In this document: in pieces, positions 10,266-21,029 of the stretch | Numbering within the stretch: the stretch's first letter is position 1 | How the letters are laid out: each line of letters opens with the position of its first letter | Assembly (NCBI RefSeq): GCF_000425165.1 | Contig: NZ_KE384319.1 | Location: forward strand, 753,348-817,347 | Reading direction: 5' to 3' | DNA from: Photobacterium halotolerans DSM 18316 | Lineage (GTDB): Bacteria > Pseudomonadota > Gammaproteobacteria > Enterobacterales > Vibrionaceae | DNA length: 64,000 bases | Translations under genes and position numbers: made by a program | The notes under the pieces: model-generated | What the model saw: only the letters and a program-made list of their open reading frames with translations | Told to the model about the DNA's origin: nothing | The model's database searches: none

Positions 10266-10290
10266 AAAAAAGGAGCCAGAGGCTCCTTTT
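10266..10290 (-). terminator. Terminator of the zwf-pgl-gnd operon
   Basis: On the minus strand AAAAGGAGCC, loop TCT, GGCTCCTTTTTT, 38 bases past the gnd stop. The 318-base gap between the convergent asnB and gnd holds this and the asnB terminator and nothing else that I can recognise. Confidence 0.85.
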
Positions 10291-10327
10291 GATTGCTGTC
10301 TGTTAATCGCTTAGCAGCGCGCTGCGA

Positions 10328-11776
10328 TTAAACGTCGTAGGTCGTGGAGGCCGTATCGCCGCCTGTGCCCGTCCAGTTGGTGTGGAAATACTGACCGCGT
10401 GGCTTGTCAGTACGCTCATAAGTGTGCGCACCGAAGTAGTCACGCTGTGCCTGAATCATATTTGCCGGCAGACGCGCAGTGGTGTAACCGTCCAGGAAGG
10501 TCAGTGCTGAGGTCAGACACGGCATTGGCAGACCAATTTCCAGTGACTTAGCTGCCACTTTACGCCAGGCTTTCATGCCGTTTTCCAGGATTGCTTTGAA
10601 GTATGGATCTGAGCCCAGGAACGCCAGTGAAGGATCCGCTTCGAATGCATCACGAATATTGCCCAGGAAAGCTGAACGAATGATACAGCCGCCGCGCCAC
10701 ATCAGAGCAACGTTACCGTAATTCAGGTTCCAGCCGTTGTCGTCAGATGCCTGACGCATCAGCATAAAGCCTTGTGCATAAGAGATAATCTTAGATGCCA
10801 GCAGTGCCTGACGTACTGCTTCCAGCCACTCTGCTTTGTCGCCTTCAACGGCTTCTACTGTTTTACCAAACAGCTTCTCTGCCTCTTCACGCTGACCTTT
10901 CAGCGAAGACAGGCAGCGCGCAAACACAGATTCAGTGATCAGTGTCAGCGGGATACCCATGTCCAGGGCGTTGATGCCTGTCCATTTACCCGTGCCTTTC
11001 TGGCCGGCAGAGTCCATGATCTTCTCAACCAACGGCTCGCCATCTTCATCACGGTAAGCCAGAATATCGGCAGTGATTTCGATCAGGTAGCTGTTCAGCT
11101 CGGTCTCATTCCAGTCACGGAACGCTTGCTCCATTTCTTCGTGGGACATACCCAGACCGGTTTTCATGAAGTGATAGGCTTCGCTGATCAGCTGCATATC
11201 ACCGTATTCGATACCGTTGTGAACCATTTTTACAAAGTGACCGGCACCAGACTCGCCAACCCAGTCACAGCAAGGCTCGCCCTGCTCAGTTTTAGCCGCA
11301 ATTGCCTGGAAAATCGGCTTCACGAACGGCCAAGCTTCAGCATCGCCACCTGGCATAATAGAAGGTCCGAAACGTGCACCTTCTTCACCACCGGAGACAC
11401 CGGCACCGATGAAACGCAGACCTTTGTCTTTCAGGTAATCGACACGGCGGATGCTGTCCGGGTAGTTAGAGTTACCGCCATCAATGATGATGTCGCCTTT
11501 GTCCAGCAGCGGGATCAGTTGCTCGATAAAGCTGTCGACCACATCACCGGCACGGACCATCAGCATGATTTTGCGAGGGGCTTCCAGCTTATCTACCAGC
11601 TCCTGCAGGCTGTAAGCGCCCTGGATCTTAGTGCCTTTAGCCGGGCCATTCAGAAATTCGTCGACTTTGGCAGCTGTACGGTTATGCGCAACGACCTTAA
11701 AACCGTGGTCATCCATGTTCAGGATCAGGTTCTGGCCCATAACGGCAAGGCCGATTACACCAATATCACCTTTCAT
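10328..11776 (-). CDS. gnd: 6-phosphogluconate dehydrogenase (decarboxylating)
   Basis: Third enzyme of the oxidative pentose phosphate branch: 6-phosphogluconate + NADP to ribulose-5-P, CO2 and NADPH. The start is set at ATG 11776 (MKGDIGVIGLAVMGQNLILN) behind GGAGAATAAACA; an upstream TTG at 11791 would have no such site. It has 482 residues. The Rossmann motif is GLAVMGQN, and the catalytic region has GAGVSGGEEGARFGPSIMPG and SGAGHFVKMVHNGIEYGDMQ. The C-terminal tail carries the family YFGAHTYERTD. Only four bases separate it from pgl, so it is the last gene of the zwf operon. Confidence 0.97.
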   Translation of the reverse strand: MKGDIGVIGLAVMGQNLILNMDDHGFKVVAHNRTAAKVDEFLNGPAKGTKIQGAYSLQELVDKLEAPRKIMLMVRAGDVVDSFIEQLIPLLDKGDIIIDGGNSNYPDSIRRVDYLKDKGLRFIGAGVSGGEEGARFGPSIMPGGDAEAWPFVKPIFQAIAAKTEQGEPCCDWVGESGAGHFVKMVHNGIEYGDMQLISEAYHFMKTGLGMSHEEMEQAFRDWNETELNSYLIEITADILAYRDEDGEPLVEKIMDSAGQKGTGKWTGINALDMGIPLTLITESVFARCLSSLKGQREEAEKLFGKTVEAVEGDKAEWLEAVRQALLASKIISYAQGFMLMRQASDDNGWNLNYGNVALMWRGGCIIRSAFLGNIRDAFEADPSLAFLGSDPYFKAILENGMKAWRKVAAKSLEIGLPMPCLTSALTFLDGYTTARLPANMIQAQRDYFGAHTYERTDKPRGQYFHTNWTGTGGDTASTTYDV

Positions 11777-11780
11777 TTGT

Positions 11781-12506
11781 TTATTCTCCAATCGCTAACT
11801 TACTGGCTGCTACTGCATCCAAATACCATTCGGTCTTACCCTGGCGGGCCTGAATTTTGGCGGCCGGGTAAGGCAGGCTATCGGCGGGCTGAGAGTGGAT
11901 TTCTGCCACAATCTCGGTCTTACCCGCACCGATAACCAGATAAGAAATTCGTTTTGCCGCTTCCAGCAAACGGGCTGATTTGCTGACACGTAACTGACCG
12001 CTTTGCGGATGGGCCGCAACCAGACTTAAGCCGGGTTCATCATAGTCAGTCTGACCCGGGAAAAGAGACGCTGTATGCCCATCATCGCCAACACCCAGTA
12101 AAATCCAGTCAAACACAGGTAATCCGTTCTCAGCCGGGATCACCGCAGCCATTTCCTCAGCAAAGCGCTTCGCTTCGGCCTGAGGCTCATCTTCACCACG
12201 GATGCGGTGAATATTGGCGGCCGGGATCGCAACGTGATCAAACAACAGCGCCTGGGCACAACCATAGTTACTTTCCGCATCATCCGGTGCAACACAGCGC
12301 TCATCGCCCCACCAGAAATGCAGATTCTGCCAGTTGACACCTTCGGCATACGGCGCCTGGGCCAAAGCGGCAAACAGCTGCTTTGGCGTGCTGCCACCTG
12401 ACAGTGAAATATGCACAGGCTTATCTTGCTGGCTGATGGCCATCATGTCGTCAGCCAGGCTCTTAACCACGGCTTGCGCATCAGCATGAATTTTAAGATC
12501 AGTCAT
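11781..12506 (-). CDS. pgl: 6-phosphogluconolactonase
   Basis: Hydrolyses 6-phosphogluconolactone made by Zwf. The preferred start is ATG 12506 (MTDLKIHADAQAVVKSLADD), two bases after the zwf stop; a TTG at 12521 inside zwf is less likely. It has 241 residues. It shows the NagB-like fold signatures LSGGSTPKQLFAAL, WWGDERCVAPDDAESNYG and LGVGDDGHTASLFPG. This is the DevB/Pgl type, not the YbhE type of E. coli. It is translationally linked to both neighbours. Confidence 0.96.
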   Translation of the reverse strand: MTDLKIHADAQAVVKSLADDMMAISQQDKPVHISLSGGSTPKQLFAALAQAPYAEGVNWQNLHFWWGDERCVAPDDAESNYGCAQALLFDHVAIPAANIHRIRGEDEPQAEAKRFAEEMAAVIPAENGLPVFDWILLGVGDDGHTASLFPGQTDYDEPGLSLVAAHPQSGQLRVSKSARLLEAAKRISYLVIGAGKTEIVAEIHSQPADSLPYPAAKIQARQGKTEWYLDAVAASKLAIGE

Positions 12507-12508
12507 AG

Positions 12509-14008
12509 TTATAACTCGCAATATTCGGTATCAGTCAGGTTTGAGCACGGGAAGCGCCACTGGCGATTATCTCTGGCCAGCAGTTCATCGGCTTCTTTCG
12601 GTCCCCAAGTACCACAAGCATAACCAAACAGGGCATGCGGATCCTGATTGAATGACAGAATCGGCTGAACATAGCGCCAGCAAGCTTCAACCGCATCGCT
12701 GCGTGCAAACAGGGTTGAGTCACCGGCCATAGCGTCCAGCAGCAAACGCTCGTACGCAGTCAGCACATTGCTGTCAACCAGTTCGTCGTAACGGAAATCC
12801 ATCGCCACTTCCTGGGTTTTGAATCCTGCCCCCGGACGCTTCAGAGCGAAGTTCATCAAAATGCCTTCGTCAGGCTGGATACGCAAAACCAGCTTGTTAT
12901 CGGGCGCATCTTTGCCAAAGACAGGGTGCGGCGTTTTCTTGAAGTGAATAACCACTTCGGTGACACGCGTTGGCAGGCGTTTACCGGTTCGGATGTAAAA
13001 CGGTACACCGTTCCAGCGCCAGTTGTTGATAAAAGCTTTCAGGCCGACATAGGTTTCGGTACGGGAATCTTCAGCAACACCCGGCTCTTCACGATAACCG
13101 GCAAGCTCTTTCCCGCGTAATTCAGAAGCTGTGTACTGCCCCAGAACCAGGTTTTTCCGCAAATCTTCTTCAGACAGCGGCTGCAGGCTATTGAGCACTT
13201 TGGCGACTTCATCACGCATGACGTTGCCATTAATCGCCGATGGCGGCTCCATAGCAACCATGGCCAGGACTTGCAGCAGGTGGTTCTGCAGCATGTCACG
13301 CACCGCGCCTGCGTTTTCGTAATAGCCACCGCGCTCTTCCACACCCAGGAATTCTGCTGCGGTAATTTCAACGTAATCAATAAAGTTACGGTTCCACAAT
13401 GGCTCAAACATACCGTTAGCAAAGCGGAAGACCAGCAGGTTCTGAACCGTTTCTTTGCCCAGGTAGTGGTCAATACGGAAAATCTGGCTTTCTTTGAAGT
13501 ACTTATGCAGCTTCTTATCCAGTTCCTGAGCCGTTTCCAAATCGTAGCCAAACGGTTTTTCGATGATCAGTCGTTTCCAGCCGGTGCTTTCATCATTCAG
13601 GCCATGGGCAGCCAGACTGGCCGGGATCACATCATATAAACTGGGGGGAGTGGCGAGATAGAATAGAGTGTTACGAGGAGCAACAGACTGAGCGGCTTTT
13701 TCTTCCAGTCGCTGTTGCAACTTACCATAGTCATCACAATCTAACGTGTTGATGGCCTGATATCCAACATGCTGACAAAATGCAGCCAACTTCTCGGGAT
13801 CCGTTTTCTCGGTTTTGACCAGAGAAGCCCGGACTTTTTCTCTGTATTCCTCATCACTGTTTGCAGTACGGCTGACGCCAAGGATAGAGAAATCAGAAGG
13901 TAGCATCTTATTAACATACAGATGATACAGCGCTGGGATAAGCTTACGATACGTTAAATCGCCTGAGGCACCAAAAATAACAATATCGCTGTTTTCAGGT
14001 ATGACCAT
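12509..14008 (-). CDS. zwf: Glucose-6-phosphate 1-dehydrogenase
   Basis: First and NADPH-yielding step of the pentose phosphate pathway. It has 499 residues. The N-terminus [23 protein letters not shown] holds the nucleotide-binding [10 protein letters not shown], and the active site is [13 protein letters not shown] near residue 180, with the catalytic His about 60 residues on. A purine-rich AGGGAAAG lies ahead of ATG 14008. It heads the operon zwf-pgl-gnd. A 19-bp palindrome about 100 bases upstream is a candidate operator. I did not find the HexR-type TGTAAT...ATTACA site known upstream of zwf in other gammaproteobacteria. Confidence 0.97.
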   Translation of the reverse strand: MVIPENSDIVIFGASGDLTYRKLIPALYHLYVNKMLPSDFSILGVSRTANSDEEYREKVRASLVKTEKTDPEKLAAFCQHVGYQAINTLDCDDYGKLQQRLEEKAAQSVAPRNTLFYLATPPSLYDVIPASLAAHGLNDESTGWKRLIIEKPFGYDLETAQELDKKLHKYFKESQIFRIDHYLGKETVQNLLVFRFANGMFEPLWNRNFIDYVEITAAEFLGVEERGGYYENAGAVRDMLQNHLLQVLAMVAMEPPSAINGNVMRDEVAKVLNSLQPLSEEDLRKNLVLGQYTASELRGKELAGYREEPGVAEDSRTETYVGLKAFINNWRWNGVPFYIRTGKRLPTRVTEVVIHFKKTPHPVFGKDAPDNKLVLRIQPDEGILMNFALKRPGAGFKTQEVAMDFRYDELVDSNVLTAYERLLLDAMAGDSTLFARSDAVEACWRYVQPILSFNQDPHALFGYACGTWGPKEADELLARDNRQWRFPCSNLTDTEYCEL

Positions 14009-14110
14009 GTTCTTTATCTTTCCCTAACAGGTATACAAGTTTGACGGGTCTAATTCCGGCAAAGCATAACATTCAGAACGACAGTGTGCTGATGTCCTGG
14101 CCTCTCAATT

Positions 14111-14129
14111 TGATAGGTTGTACCTATCA
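14111..14129. promoter_or_regulatory. 19-bp palindrome upstream of zwf
   Basis: TGATAGGTTGTACCTATCA: two perfect 8-base arms around a 3-base centre, 103 bases before the zwf start. Size and symmetry fit the operator of a dimeric repressor; the protein is unknown. The rest of the 650-base gap between zwf and gsk (14009-14659) holds the gsk terminator and no convincing gene. Confidence 0.5.
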
Positions 14130-14592
14130 GAATGTGAAGTTCCCCAAGATGGAGCACACTATATCTGCATTTGTCACAAAGTTACATCCCGCTAATTCTA
14201 TCAACTGACATAAAAACTGAAACATGAAGGCTGGATAAAATATCTCACTACCCGTTCCTTTCCGGTGCACCACCATCGCTTTGTTGAATGACTTGACCTG
14301 AAATGACATGAAAAGTGCGCAAAACACCGGGAAGTTAAGAAAAATTCAAAATATAAATATTTTTCCTTCTGAAAAAAATTCACTGCAGACAAGTCAATTT
14401 CACACACTTTTTGTGCCACGTCTTTAGTGCAAAATCATCCTCACCGGCCAGTTTTCATCACGACATGCTGAGTGCCTTATTTGGTGGGCTTTCTGAAAGT
14501 AATTAACAAAACCTATCAAACGAAATCGTTTGCCTGAATATGACCGCTGCTCTTCACCCGCAATCAGGCCGATCTTGCCAAGGCCGAAAAAC

Positions 14593-14619
14593 AAAAAACC
14601 GCCAAAATGGCGGTTTTTT
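14593..14619 (-). terminator. Terminator of gsk
   Basis: On the minus strand AAAAAACCGCCA, TT, TGGCGGTTTTTT, a symmetrical 12-bp stem 40 bases past the gsk stop. It would also work on the plus strand. Confidence 0.85.
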
Positions 14620-14659
14620 ACAAACATCAAAGCCTCTGCTTGTCATTGATACCGGAATA

Positions 14660-15961
14660 TCAACGCTCCCAGTATGCCTCTTCCAGACTGTCTTCCCGCT
14701 CAGGCAGTCCTCGCGACAAACGCGGAGAATGCTGAGCCAGCACTTCGTAACTGACGCGATTCGAATACAGGCAGATCTGAGAAAACGATGAATAAGCCAG
14801 GAAATCGTAGCTGTGCTTGCTGGATTTCGGCACATTTTCTTTATGGTAACGGTTCGCCGCCATATCGTGCAGCAGTGCTGACAGTGCGCCATCCCCGGCA
14901 CCATTGGTATTTTTAATCCGCTCCGGACCGCCCATATAAGGAGCAATGTGCGAATACACCCGGAGAGGCGTTTCACAATCAGCTTTGGTCATCGGGCGGC
15001 TGAACTCGTAGCGGTTAAACTCCGGAATTTCACCGGGCAGCAGCGGCAGGCTGGTGGTTCGCTTAGTACTCTCTTCGGTATAACCTGCTGTGTACAACCC
15101 CACAGGACCCGCAGTACACAGGACAAAATCAACCCAGTCCAGGGCTTTGTCAGAAGCCAGTAATGGATCAGAAAAGCCTGTCAGCGCTTCGGCTTCGTCT
15201 TCATTCATGGCGACAACCGTGACATGCTCACGCAGGAAATCGCGCCACCATTGCGGATCGTCCGCAATCACAAACTTGGTCCCCAATGTCAGTACCACAG
15301 GTACATCGTATTTCTTGGCATACTGAATGGCACGCATGGTGGCGTCCGGCATCGGATCGCCTTCTTTACAACGCACCAGATACGCCGTCAGGACCAGCGC
15401 GGACGCACGCTCAAAAATCGATTCAGGGATACTGTCCGGTTCCAGCTGGTTCATCCGGCCTTCGTTGATGGCAAACGTCCGCTCACCATCCGGAGTGATC
15501 AAAGCAAAACAGCGGCCAATCGGCCCGTCCACTGGCTGAAGGTTATTCAGATCCATACGGCTGGAGGTGTTAACCAGATACCGGTATGCATAGCTGCCAA
15601 TCTGGATATCCTGGCTCATCACGCCCAGAAGCACGGATTTATCATCCGCCAGTACTGAATAATTGTGCAGCGTATTTCCTATCGTTCCACCCGCAAATTC
15701 ATGACGGATCAGGTCTTTTTCTTTCAGTTCGCGATAAAGGGCTTCTGCTGCCTCTTCGGCGATAACCAAAGAGTGTCCTTTACTCAGCGCATAACGGCTC
15801 AGGAAATCGTCATCGACACAGGCTTCAATATCCACCAGCGTTTGGTCTATACCAACGACATGTGTACGCGCAAGCGGTTTGCTGCTGGCCTGAGTCAGAA
15901 GCGGATCTCGGGCATGGACGGGAAAATAGTGTTTTGATTTACGTTGACCAGGAAATTTCAT
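14660..15961 (-). CDS. gsk: Inosine-guanosine kinase
   Basis: PfkB/ribokinase-family kinase that phosphorylates guanosine and inosine for purine salvage. It has 433 residues; the E. coli enzyme has 434. The N-terminus begins MKFPGQRKSKHYFPVHARDP. A C-terminal NTNGAGDGALSALLHDMAAN holds the PfkB anion hole and catalytic Asp (GAGD), and FAGGTIGNTLHN is the substrate-side motif. It belongs to the conserved gsk-hemH-adk-htpG order, all on this strand, with the aes esterase gene of E. coli missing between gsk and hemH. Confidence 0.94.
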   Translation of the reverse strand: MKFPGQRKSKHYFPVHARDPLLTQASSKPLARTHVVGIDQTLVDIEACVDDDFLSRYALSKGHSLVIAEEAAEALYRELKEKDLIRHEFAGGTIGNTLHNYSVLADDKSVLLGVMSQDIQIGSYAYRYLVNTSSRMDLNNLQPVDGPIGRCFALITPDGERTFAINEGRMNQLEPDSIPESIFERASALVLTAYLVRCKEGDPMPDATMRAIQYAKKYDVPVVLTLGTKFVIADDPQWWRDFLREHVTVVAMNEDEAEALTGFSDPLLASDKALDWVDFVLCTAGPVGLYTAGYTEESTKRTTSLPLLPGEIPEFNRYEFSRPMTKADCETPLRVYSHIAPYMGGPERIKNTNGAGDGALSALLHDMAANRYHKENVPKSSKHSYDFLAYSSFSQICLYSNRVSYEVLAQHSPRLSRGLPEREDSLEEAYWER

Positions 15962-16082
15962 GATATCGCGCTGCCGGGTAGAAAAAACTTGCGGATGATA
16001 TCACAAAATATAGTTCAGTGAAGAAATGGCCCGAACAATAAGTGCGAGCCAGATCATGGTATATACAGAAGTTAACAAAAGG

Positions 16083-17051
16083 TTACCAGCCCTGGGTATG
16101 CTGCCGGACCAGGGTTTCCATCATCGCAATATGAGCGCTGTTATCATTGAGGCAGGGGATCAGGTTGAAGGTTTCGCCACCGGCATTGATAAAGGCATCT
16201 TTGCAGCCCTCAGCGATCTCTTCGATGGTTTCCAGACAGTCAACTGAAAACGCAGGACAAACCACATCCAGCCGTTTAATCCCTTTTTTTGCCAGTTCAA
16301 TAATCGTGGGCTCGGTATAAGGCTTCAGCCATTCTTCGCGACCAAAAATCGACTGGTAACTCATGCTCATCTTTTCTCTTGGCATCGCCAGCGCTTCCGC
16401 CAGAAGTGCCGTTGTCTGGTTGCAGTGTTCAGGATAAGGATCGCCCAAATCAGCGTAACGTTTTGGAATACCATGGTACGAACACAGCAGGTAGTCAGGC
16501 TCTCCATGTTCGGCCCAGACATTAGTGACCGATTCAGCAAGCGCCGAAATATAGCCAGGGTGGTCCTGATAATGGTTGATAAACCTGAGCTCTGGCAGGT
16601 AAGCCGTCTGTTGAAGGCTGCGCGCCACTTTGTCAAACACAGCGGCTGTTGTCGTGCGCGAATACTGTGGGTATAGCGGTAACACAATCACCTTTCGGCA
16701 TCCCTGATCGCTGAGCATCGACAAGGCAGACTGAATACTGGGGTTACCGTAAGTCATCCCCAGTGCAACCGGTATGTTCAGCCTTTCCTCCAGCGCGTCG
16801 CGCTGTCGCTGCGAATAGACCATCAGCGGCGAGCCTTCCTCAAGCCAAATCGACTGATACAATTTCGCAACCTTGGGAGAACGGACAGGCAGAATTGCCC
16901 CGTACAATGCCGGCCGCCATAGCCACTTGGACAGATCGACGACACGAGGGTCACTTAAAAATTCGCCCAGAAAGCGTTTTACTGCCGCTGGGGTTGCTTC
17001 ATCCGGTGTACCCAGATTGACCAAGAGTACGCCAATGCCTTTATTCTCCAT
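16083..17051 (-). CDS. hemH: Ferrochelatase
   Basis: Inserts Fe2+ into protoporphyrin IX, the last step of heme synthesis; a peripheral inner-membrane or cytosolic enzyme. Three in-frame starts are clustered (GTG 17057, ATG 17054, ATG 17051); 17051 has the best spacing to CAGG. It has about 322 residues. Signatures are [15 protein letters not shown] at the start, [20 protein letters not shown] with the catalytic His, and [18 protein letters not shown] with the conserved Glu region. It sits between gsk and adk. Confidence 0.96.
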   Translation of the reverse strand: MENKGIGVLLVNLGTPDEATPAAVKRFLGEFLSDPRVVDLSKWLWRPALYGAILPVRSPKVAKLYQSIWLEEGSPLMVYSQRQRDALEERLNIPVALGMTYGNPSIQSALSMLSDQGCRKVIVLPLYPQYSRTTTAAVFDKVARSLQQTAYLPELRFINHYQDHPGYISALAESVTNVWAEHGEPDYLLCSYHGIPKRYADLGDPYPEHCNQTTALLAEALAMPREKMSMSYQSIFGREEWLKPYTEPTIIELAKKGIKRLDVVCPAFSVDCLETIEEIAEGCKDAFINAGGETFNLIPCLNDNSAHIAMMETLVRQHTQGW

Positions 17052-17140
17052 CATCACCTGCAGTTCATCTTGTTATTCAATGACAACGATAGTGTACCAT
17101 TAAGCAATTGATTTGCCCTTGGTATCACGGCTATTGACAT

Positions 17141-17220
17141 AAAAAAAGCGAAAGGCTGTTAACCTCCCGCTTTTTGACCATACAGTCAGTTAACCCGGTT
17201 CGGTTAACCATATTGACTGT
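17141..17220 (-). terminator. Double hairpin terminator after adk
   Basis: Going away from adk there is first a split stem ACAGTCA + GTTAACC paired with GGTTAAC + TGACTGT (17182-17220), then AAAAAGCG...CGCTTTTTTT (17141-17175) with a T7 end. The second has the form of an intrinsic terminator; the first may pause or protect the 3' end. Confidence 0.75.
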
Positions 17221-17240
17221 GGAACATCACCAATATTCGA

Positions 17241-17906
<666 letters not shown>

Positions 17907-18020
17907 TTAGCCGGAGTTTTTGAAAGTCAGAAAAATACACTGATTAGACCATACTCGCAAGTCCGCGTCCCCGGAAGCTAAACGATTACATTCTGTATCA
18001 GCATACTCTTTGAAGCAAAA

Positions 18021-18045
18021 CGGGCGCAGATTGCCTCTGCGCCCG
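18021..18045 (-). terminator. Terminator of htpG
   Basis: Perfect 10-bp stem CGGGCGCAGA / TCTGCGCCCG with loop GGCAA, followed on the minus strand by TTTTGCTT. It lies eight bases past the htpG stop. Confidence 0.85.
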
Positions 18046-18052
18046 TGGTTTA

Positions 18053-19951
18053 TTATGGCTGTGCCAACAATTTATTGACTGCCGCCAGGAACTGGGATGG
18101 ATCCTCCATCGAACCCCGTTCAGCAAGCATCGCCTGCCCCAGTAACATCTCAACCCAGCGGCCAAAAGCGTCTTCGTCTGCTTCATCGGCCATACGGTTC
18201 ACTACCGGGTGTTTCGGATTCAGCTCAAAAATGTACTTCACTTCCGGCGCTTCGTGACCGGCCGCAGCCAGCAGTTTCGCCATCTGTGTTCCCATTTCAT
18301 TTTCATCCGTCACCACCACAGCCGGTGTATCCTGCAGCTTAAAGGTTGCCCGGACATCTTTTACACGATCGCCCAAATAGGCTTTGGTGCGCTCAATAAC
18401 CGAAGCAAATTCTTCTTTGGTCTGCTGCTGCGCTTCTTTCTCTTCTTCGTTTTCAAACTTAGAAAGATCCAGACCGGCTTTGGTGATTGACTGGAACGGC
18501 TTACCGTCAAATTCCGGCAGGTGCCCCATCAGCCATTCATCAATGCGGTCGTGCATCAGTACCACTTCCAGGCCTTTGGCACGGAACTGCTCCAGGTGCG
18601 GGCTGTTTTTCGCTGCCTTGAAACTGTCTGCGGTAATGTAGTAAATCTTTTCCTGACCTTCTTTCATCCGGCTGACGTAATCTGCCAGAGAAACGGTTTG
18701 CTCAGACGTATCGTTATGGGTTGAACTGAAACGCAGCAACCCGGCAATTTTCTCGCGGTTGGCGAAATCTTCCGCCACACCTTCTTTCAGTACTTGACCG
18801 AACTCTCGCCAGAACGATGCATACTCATCTTTTTTCGCCAGTTTTTCCAGCATGGACAAGGCACGCTTGGTACAGGCTTTGCGCAGCGCCTGAGTCACCT
18901 TGTTGTCCTGCAGAATTTCACGGGACACGTTTAACGGCAGATCATTCGAGTCAATCAGACCGCGCATAAAGCGCAGGTACATCGGCATGAACTGCTCGGC
19001 ATCGTCCATGATAAACACACGCTGAACATACAGTTTCAGGCCGTGTTTGCTGTCGCGGTTATACAGGTCAAACGGCGCTTTGGACGGGATATACAGCAGA
19101 CTGGTGTAGTCCTGCTGGCCTTCCACGCGGTTATGGCTCCAGCTCAGTGGTTCAGCAAAGTCGTGGGAGACGTGTTTGTAGAATTCTTTGTATTCGTCAT
19201 CAGAAATATCAGATTTACTGCGGGTCCATAACGCCTGTGCTTTATTGACCTGCTCCCACTTCTTACCGGTTTCCTTGCCTTCCTCATCATATTCGGCCGT
19301 TTCCATCAGCACAGGAATGCCAATGTGGTCGGAATATTTACTGATGATATTGCGCAGACGGTACTCGCTGAGGAATTCTTTTTCTTCTTCACGCAGATGA
19401 AGAATGATCTCGGTGCCACGGCCGGTTTTCTCGATATCCTCAACCGTATAATCGCCTTCACCGGTTGAGTGCCAGCTAACTGCCTGCCCGACGGCTGCAC
19501 CGGCAGCACGGGTATTGACTGTCACGGCATCGGCAACAATGAACGAAGAATAGAAGCCGACGCCAAACTGGCCAATCAACTGAGAATCTTTGCTCTGATC
19601 TTCACTGAGCTTGGAGAAAAAGTCTTTAGTACCGGACTTGGCAATCGTTCCCAGGTGCTCAATCACCTCATCGCGGGTCATACCGATACCATTGTCACTG
19701 ATAGTGACAGTGCCCGCTTTTTCATCAAACGACAAACGCACTGCCAGCTCGCCATCGTTTTCATACAGCTCGGGGGCGGAAAGGGCACGGAACCTCAGTT
19801 TGTCAGCCGCATCGGAAGCATTGGAAATCAGCTCCCGTAAAAATATCTCTTTATTTGAGTACAATGAGTGGATCATTAAGTGAAGCAATTGCTTTACTTC
19901 AGATTGAAAGCCACGTGTTTCTTTGTTTTTTTGCAGGGTTTGCTCGCTCAT
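18053..19951 (-). CDS. htpG: Chaperone HtpG (Hsp90)
   Basis: Cytosolic ATP-dependent chaperone. It has 632 residues. The GHKL ATPase domain has [27 protein letters not shown] and [14 protein letters not shown]; the middle domain carries [14 protein letters not shown]. It begins [20 protein letters not shown]. It is divergent from toxRS across a 139-base gap that must hold both promoters; htpG next to toxRS is a known Vibrionaceae arrangement. Confidence 0.98.
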   Translation of the reverse strand: MSEQTLQKNKETRGFQSEVKQLLHLMIHSLYSNKEIFLRELISNASDAADKLRFRALSAPELYENDGELAVRLSFDEKAGTVTISDNGIGMTRDEVIEHLGTIAKSGTKDFFSKLSEDQSKDSQLIGQFGVGFYSSFIVADAVTVNTRAAGAAVGQAVSWHSTGEGDYTVEDIEKTGRGTEIILHLREEEKEFLSEYRLRNIISKYSDHIGIPVLMETAEYDEEGKETGKKWEQVNKAQALWTRSKSDISDDEYKEFYKHVSHDFAEPLSWSHNRVEGQQDYTSLLYIPSKAPFDLYNRDSKHGLKLYVQRVFIMDDAEQFMPMYLRFMRGLIDSNDLPLNVSREILQDNKVTQALRKACTKRALSMLEKLAKKDEYASFWREFGQVLKEGVAEDFANREKIAGLLRFSSTHNDTSEQTVSLADYVSRMKEGQEKIYYITADSFKAAKNSPHLEQFRAKGLEVVLMHDRIDEWLMGHLPEFDGKPFQSITKAGLDLSKFENEEEKEAQQQTKEEFASVIERTKAYLGDRVKDVRATFKLQDTPAVVVTDENEMGTQMAKLLAAAGHEAPEVKYIFELNPKHPVVNRMADEADEDAFGRWVEMLLGQAMLAERGSMEDPSQFLAAVNKLLAQP

Positions 19952-20090
19952 TTGAACTCCGTAATCCAGGTTTACCTCATTACTGATACCTAGATATGGT
20001 CAGTTCAACTGAAATCAAGCCTTGCCGTGAAAAAATCTAAGATTGCCCTGAAGTCAGCATCTTAGCTATTCAATAAACCAGCGGACGTCT

Positions 20091-21029
20091 ATGATAGACG
20101 AGTCACAGGTCACCAAAAGGCTGGTAATGGATCATACGCATTGTAAATTTCTGATTGGCAACAGATTTACTTTCTCCCCCCAACACAACAGCTTGGCAGA
20201 TAATCTTCAGCCGGAAGAAACCGTTTATTTAGGTATCAATGAAAGCCGGGCATTACGTTTGCTGCTGGATGAGCCAGGCACTATCATTTCCCGCCAGCGT
20301 ATGCATGATTTTATCTGGCGCGAGCAAGGGTTTGAGGTAGATGACTCCAGCCTGACTCAATCAATTTCAACCTTGCGTAAATACCTGCAGGACTCAACCC
20401 GCTCACCGGCCTTTATCAAGACCATACCCAAGCGCGGGTATCAGATGATAGCCAGTGTCGATCGCATTGACACAGCCCCTGCACCCGCAGTTGATGCCCC
20501 TAATGAGGCACATACAGATACAAACGGCGAGACCAGCGATTTGTCAGCCCCATCAGCTGTACCTGAAAACAAGGCTCAAGATACACCCGGCGCATCACGA
20601 ACGCAGTCAAATACGCCAGCAAGACGCTCCCCGGTGACGCGCCCGTTTTACCGGCCTGGCTATATTGCCAGCACCCTGACCGTTTTTATACTGTGTATTA
20701 TATTGCCGCTCTGGGCATATCTGGCACCGCCACCTTCATCGAGTGCCTTCTATAAAGCCTTTATGATCAGTGACATTCCTGTACTGATTCCCAGCGAGGT
20801 TGAGGTTGCCGGGGAATGGCGTCCACTCATCAGGCAATGTGTCTCAGCGCATATCCATGCTACTGACAACAAGCAGCCTGCCGTTCCGGCCAAAATCATT
20901 GTCACAGGCGGGGCGCATAATCAGCTGTGGATTAATCTGCTTTATACTCCGGCTGATTACCGGGAAAATATGACACTGACAATAGTGACACTTGACAGAG
21001 AAAGGGATCTGCCATGTTCAGTACACTAA
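20091..21029 (+). CDS. toxR: ToxR, transmembrane transcriptional regulator
   Basis: Inner-membrane one-component regulator of outer-membrane porins and virulence or bile-resistance genes. Residues about 15-130 form an OmpR-type winged helix with WREQGFEVDDSSLTQSISTL and KTIPKRGYQMIASV, very close to Vibrio ToxR. A Pro/Ala-rich tether follows, then one membrane segment (YIASTLTVFILCIILPLWAY, about residues 190-210) and a periplasmic domain with two Cys (RQCVSA and LPCSVH), as in ToxR proteins that form a disulfide. The start may be ATG 20091 or ATG 20127; the latter has AAGG six bases upstream and aligns with known N-termini. It overlaps toxS by 16 bases. Confidence 0.95.
   Translation: MIDESQVTKRLVMDHTHCKFLIGNRFTFSPQHNSLADNLQPEETVYLGINESRALRLLLDEPGTIISRQRMHDFIWREQGFEVDDSSLTQSISTLRKYLQDSTRSPAFIKTIPKRGYQMIASVDRIDTAPAPAVDAPNEAHTDTNGETSDLSAPSAVPENKAQDTPGASRTQSNTPARRSPVTRPFYRPGYIASTLTVFILCIILPLWAYLAPPPSSSAFYKAFMISDIPVLIPSEVEVAGEWRPLIRQCVSAHIHATDNKQPAVPAKIIVTGGAHNQLWINLLYTPADYRENMTLTIVTLDRERDLPCSVH

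Noticed and set aside
10765-10795. TGTGCATAAGAGATAA resembles sequencing-adapter sequence (TGTGTATAAGAGACAG)
   Set aside because: It encodes the conserved KIISYAQGF of gnd without breaking the frame, so it is natural sequence.
10772-11935. A 387-codon open frame on the plus strand opposite gnd and pgl
   Set aside because: It is antisense to two well-identified genes, has no ribosome binding site and reads as low-complexity, Phe/Gln-rich sequence; a shadow of biased codons in gnd.
14009-14300. HexR-type TGTAAT-N-ATTACA site expected upstream of zwf
   Set aside because: Not found; the only strong palindrome is TGATAGGTTGTACCTATCA, reported separately.
14424-14630. Small minus-strand open frame between zwf and gsk
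   Set aside because: It runs through the gsk terminator hairpin and lacks a ribosome binding site.
15224-15658. A 144-codon open frame opposite gsk
   Set aside because: Overlaps a complete gsk with all its motifs; no independent support.
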